In this document: piece after piece, positions 23,904 to 27,267 of the stretch
How positions within the stretch are numbered: position 1 is the stretch's first letter
Layout of the letters: each line of letters opens with the position of its first letter
Assembly: GCF_000485595.1 (NCBI RefSeq)
Contig: NW_014578150.1
Coordinates: forward strand, 75,646-102,912
Source of the DNA: Priapulus caudatus
Lineage: Eukaryota; Priapulida; Priapulimorpha; Priapulimorphida; Priapulidae
Direction: 5' to 3'
Length of the DNA: 27,267 nucleotides
The notes under the pieces: generated by a model
Told to the model about the DNA's origin: nothing
Databases searched by the model: none
The model's input: only the letters and a program-made list of their open reading frames with translations
Translations under genes and position numbers: made by a program

Positions 23904-24898
23904 GTGAGTTTGTATGCAACTCTTTATTTTGATTTAGTTCCATTGCAGTAGCATGAATCTACTTACTTAAGACAAGTTCAACTTATTACAAAGAATCAAT
24001 AAATTAATCAAACGTATTTTCAATATTTTGTGCGGAAGCGTTAACTTGAAGGAACGCAATTTGTGCGGAAATGTGCTCTCCCGCACGCTCGATGGCGCCA
24101 CTATACGGCATGCATTAGGAAATACCGTTTACATTGTAAATTAAATCTAAATTATATGAATTTCGTGTGAATACCGCAAGATTGTATACGGTCTTTGATA
24201 AGAAAGGTCAGATATAATAAATATATATAGCGATACTAGATTATACGCTCTTTACATCATTCTACGTTCTCGGCAATACCCTACAGCTATAAGTGTCAAC
24301 GTTAAAAAATACGAACAAATGTCTCCTTGGAACAATAAACGCAATAACAGTTCACAATACTAATTTTACTAGTCTCGGTATACAAAATATACATCAAAAT
24401 GGCAAATCGTACGCAGTGAACTAGCCTTACTATATACATTACAACAACATTTACAAGAAGGTAGCAATTCGTATTTCATTACACAGAAGCGGTTTTCTAG
24501 TGAACAAATGTGATTCTAGAACCTAATAATAAGAATAATAATAATAGTAATTATTATTATTATTATTAATAGTGGCGGCGGCGGCGGCGGCGGCGGCCTT
24601 GGTGGTAGTATGGTAGTGGTAGTAGTAAGCACTTACGATATCACAATTATTTTTCATGACCCGTTATTTTTTACGAACATTATAAATAGCACGAGTCTGC
24701 TCGTTGTTAAGCAGGCTCCTCACTCGGCGTCACTAGTCACTGTAGTCATGCGCTCACTAGTCGTTGGTTTTCCAGTTCCGTCTTCGCTCTCACTATGCTG
24801 TGATGTCTCCGCTTCTGGTGCGTTTGTTTTCTCGTGCCGTGTTTTCTTGTGCATGCCTGAAACACCAGCACAATTTCAGTTATTACCGGTCTACGTCA

Positions 24899-24985
<87 letters not shown>

Positions 24986-24997
24986 CTCATCTCGCTT

Positions 24998-25067
<70 letters not shown>

Positions 25068-25381
25068 CTTTCTCTCTCTCTCTGTCTGTCTCTTTTCTGG
25101 CTCCCTCTCACTGTGTGTGCGCGTGCATACGCGGGTGCATGTGTCATGACACAGTAAGTAAGCACGGGCGCGCACACGCGTTCCTATTTCCTACCCCAAT
25201 CTCTTGCTTGCTCTCTGTGCCTGCTTCACTCCCCTCCCATCTTTCCCTCCCCTCTGCGGGCTGCCGCGCACGTTAGTGGTCGGTTCATTCTGTTTCATCT
25301 CATTTTATTTCACTTCATGTATTTCTGTTTGCTGTTTTCATAACTGGAAGCCTTCAAGCTGTCGGCAGTTGATTATCTTAC
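23904..25381. other. Non-coding stretch, repeats; expected site of missing VSX 3' exons
   Basis: Contains AAT/ATT runs around 24527-24570, an uninterrupted (GGC)8 at 24574-24597 and about 190 bp of CT repeats at 24899-25092. I looked for an OAR-type or other C-terminal VSX exon on the minus strand and did not find one. Confidence 0.5.
24899..25092. repeat. (CT)n microsatellite
   Basis: Two long CT tracts separated by CTCATCTCGCTTT, with a few interruptions. The Ser/Leu and Arg/Glu open frames here are repeat translations. Confidence 0.95.
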
Positions 25382-26596
25382 CGAGTAGCCACGGAGCGCA
25401 CGCATCCTTTTCTTCGTTCTCAGCATTTTGCTTGATTGACTCCGGTAGAGGGAGCGAGTGTCGCACCATCGCTCCGTACAGACCGTATTCAGCCATGACC
25501 GTACTCTTTCCCCACGTCTTCTCTGTCTTTCTCCACTTCGCGCGTCTGTTCTGGAACCACACCTGTAACACAAAGTATAACGTAATTGTAATCGCGTATA
25601 ATGCACAATTCTGTTCAACAATTCATCATCTTTAATAAATTTAATGAGAACTGATTATCAAAGTAAGCGTGTATGTAACGTATCCGGTCCGCATGAAAAT
25701 GGATATTATATCAACCGCATGTCCTATAGTGAAGCATATATGACACCAAACATAGGGCTTGGTGCGTAGGTTGCGACAGTAGGTCTGCCAATTTGAACCA
25801 TCACGAACATGTCACTTATGCACATGTCGCACATGTCGCACATGTCACAACATGTCGTACATGTCACAACATTTTGATAGGTGTGCATCGCTATGCTCAG
25901 ATATAACTCGAAAGACATTACATTGCTTGACATAGCTTACAGTGATAAAGGCAGGAGTCTATCAATAGATTATTGATAGACTATAGTCTATTGATAGACT
26001 CCTGATAAAAGTATAGAGCCACGCAATAACATGACTACTCTGCGCGTACGTTGCTATAACGACTATACACGTGACGTACCTGGATGCGATCCTCGCCGAT
26101 GCTTGTCGCCTGTGATAGAGCCTCGCGCGCGGCTACATCCGGGTAGTGCGCCTCTTCAAACGCCTCCTCAAGGCTTTTCACCTGTTCCGGTGTGAACACG
26201 GACCTAACGAAATACAAGCGTTCATATGTGATTCTACGATTATAGACACGCCTACATTTAAAAAAGACATTTTATCGAACGCAGAAGAAAGATCGCACCG
26301 ATTCATCATCGCTCGATTCTGTGCGCAATACATTTGTTATTTCGCCGTAGGTTTGGACCGAGTTTAATATTGGTCGCTGTTGTTGTTGTTGTTGTTGCTG
26401 TTGTCTTCGTGGTTGTTGTCGTTGTTGTTGTTGTTTTTTTGTCGTTGTTGTTGTTCTTTCTTCTTGTTCCGGATACAATTGCCATTGACACTCTATCATT
26501 CTTACAGTTTAGATATAATGCAATATAACCAATGCCGTTGAATTTAACGTCAAACACACGCACACACATGCACGTATATAGTATGATATACTATAT

Positions 26597-26627
<31 letters not shown>

Positions 26628-26904
26628 CATAATTATATAATATATAATATATAATATATATATATATAATATATATATATATTCAGTTATTCTAGTAGTT
26701 CAATAGCTATTGCCAGCTAATTGTGTATAGACACGTGTAACTATACAAGCGTCCTGATGTATGCTATCATCACGGTATTATCCGCGTGACGTGTACCTAT
26801 AAATGTTAGCTCCGTCACTTACCTGTGTCTGCGGGACGATCGTGAATGCTTCGGTGATTGACTCGTCTCGGACGGATTACTATCAACGCGGGACGACGGC
26901 GAAT
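25382..26904 (-). CDS. VSX/CHX10-type homeobox gene, homeodomain and CVC exons (partial)
   Basis: Three minus-strand exons join cleanly. Exon 26904-26823 (acceptor GCTTCAG, donor GTAAGTG) encodes a Ser-rich linker ending [11 protein letters not shown] plus two bases of an Arg codon. Exon 26203-26080 (acceptor TTTCGTTAG, donor GTACGT) completes that Arg and encodes homeodomain residues 6-46, including [12 protein letters not shown] and EDRIQ. Exon 25562-25382 (acceptor TGTTACAG) encodes [15 protein letters not shown] (Gln50, Asn51) and the CVC block: [20 protein letters not shown], then LPLPESI and CAPWLLG, ending at a GTAAGA donor (25381). Without splicing there, a TGA comes 14 codons on. The CVC domain after a paired-type homeodomain is diagnostic of the VSX/ceh-10 family, nuclear transcription factors of visual interneurons and other neurons. 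The intron between residues 46 and 47 is usual in this class. Helix 1 and 2 residues diverge from known members. Upstream exons lie beyond the window's right end. Confidence 0.9.
25810..25872. repeat. ACATGTCGC-type short tandem repeat in a VSX intron
   Basis: CACATGTCGCACATGTCGCA and variants recur about six times. ACATGT is self-complementary, so the array is rich in small palindromes. Confidence 0.8.
25953..26003. mobile_element. AGGAGT hairpin element 5 in a VSX intron
   Basis: AGGAGTCTATCAATAGA (25953-25969) and TCTATTGATAGACTCCT (25987-26003) form a perfect 17-bp stem with a 17-nt loop. The right end continues GATA, giving the family end ACTCCTGATA. The left end has GGCAGGAGT instead. 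Confidence 0.8.
26374..26456. repeat. (GTT)n repeat in a VSX intron
   Basis: Imperfect GTT repeats. On the minus strand one frame reads poly-Gln, but this lies between VSX exons 26823 and 26203 with no splice sites around it. Confidence 0.88.
26584..26685. repeat. (TA)n-rich tract in a VSX intron
   Basis: Interrupted TA repeats of about 100 bp between two VSX exons. Confidence 0.9.
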
Positions 26905-27231
26905 CTGAAGCATGATTCAAATTAAAACTCAAAACGATTTACTACGTATCAGGGTGTAAAGAAGAAGTTCTATGATGTAGAGCGAATTGCACATGCAACC
27001 TTCGAGTCGGCCACTCCTTAATTGGAAATGTGCATGTTAATTAGATTGAGGTAGAAAAAAATGCGTCGTTATAGAACATGATATTATGTTATCTTGTGTT
27101 GTTATCAATAATATTGTGCTAAATGGGTAAATGTTATACAGTCAAATATGAGTAAGCCGCAAGCGTGTATAGTTCTTGTTCGTTTTCTAAACGTAACGTA
27201 TCGTTATACGATGTGTTTTTGCCGCGATTGG

Positions 27232-27267
<36 letters not shown>
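26905..27267. other. VSX intron, upstream of the linker exon
   Basis: AT-rich sequence to the window edge, ending in a TA tract. No further VSX exon, such as one with an octapeptide motif, was visible. Confidence 0.5.

Noticed and set aside
26272-26499. Minus-strand poly-Gln frame
   Set aside because: It lies inside the intron between two well-supported VSX exons and comes from a GTT repeat.

Overview
This is a gene-poor, repeat-dense stretch of a multicellular animal genome: spliced genes with GT-AG introns, TATA promoters, AATAAA signals, abundant microsatellites and several short DNA-transposon families. Abundant CpG, a four-unit TTAGGG run and an ACCTCCGCCAAGG-type repeat common in marine invertebrates suggest a marine invertebrate, perhaps a lophotrochozoan. 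The species cannot be fixed from the sequence. A 10-N gap at 10705-10714 shows it is a draft scaffold.

Left third (1.7-10.1 kb, minus strand): two tandem paralogues, called A (about 1.70-3.62 kb) and B (about 7.86-10.06 kb), for secreted Gly/Tyr-rich structural proteins. Both have the same architecture: TATA box, 57-58 nt non-coding exon 1, a tiny exon ending in the signal-peptide core (MKYLAILLLAC or MKVLALVLLAC), and one long exon with GY repeats, a conserved Ala/Gln-rich domain and a private C-terminus. B is intact (351 codons). A has one in-frame TGA inside the repeats. The domain is almost identical in DNA between copies while everything around it has diverged. In both genes the very start of exon 1 is repeated, inverted, in the 3' flank just before the AATAAA signal, and each copy matches its own gene best. 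The two ends of each mRNA could therefore pair.

Middle (10-17 kb): no gene recognised. It holds the gap, an 835-bp near-perfect fold-back element, a 194-bp inverted-repeat element enclosing telomere-type repeats, and several small hairpins sharing the end TATCAGGAGT/ACTCCTGATA. The hairpin family recurs at six loci across the window.

Right half: three plus-strand exons (17433-17513, 17925-17966, 20880-20921) encode the C-terminal end of a PPP1R14 (CPI-17/PHI-1) type protein phosphatase 1 inhibitor. Its last intron holds a palindromic 37-bp minisatellite and a dead PIF/Harbinger element. Next come a 61-bp minisatellite, a 243-bp hAT-like MITE with an 8-bp target duplication, and a possible signal-peptide exon (23828-23903). 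At the right end, on the minus strand, three exons encode the homeodomain and CVC domain of a VSX/CHX10/ceh-10 type homeobox gene. Its upstream exons lie beyond the right edge; exons downstream of the CVC domain were not found.
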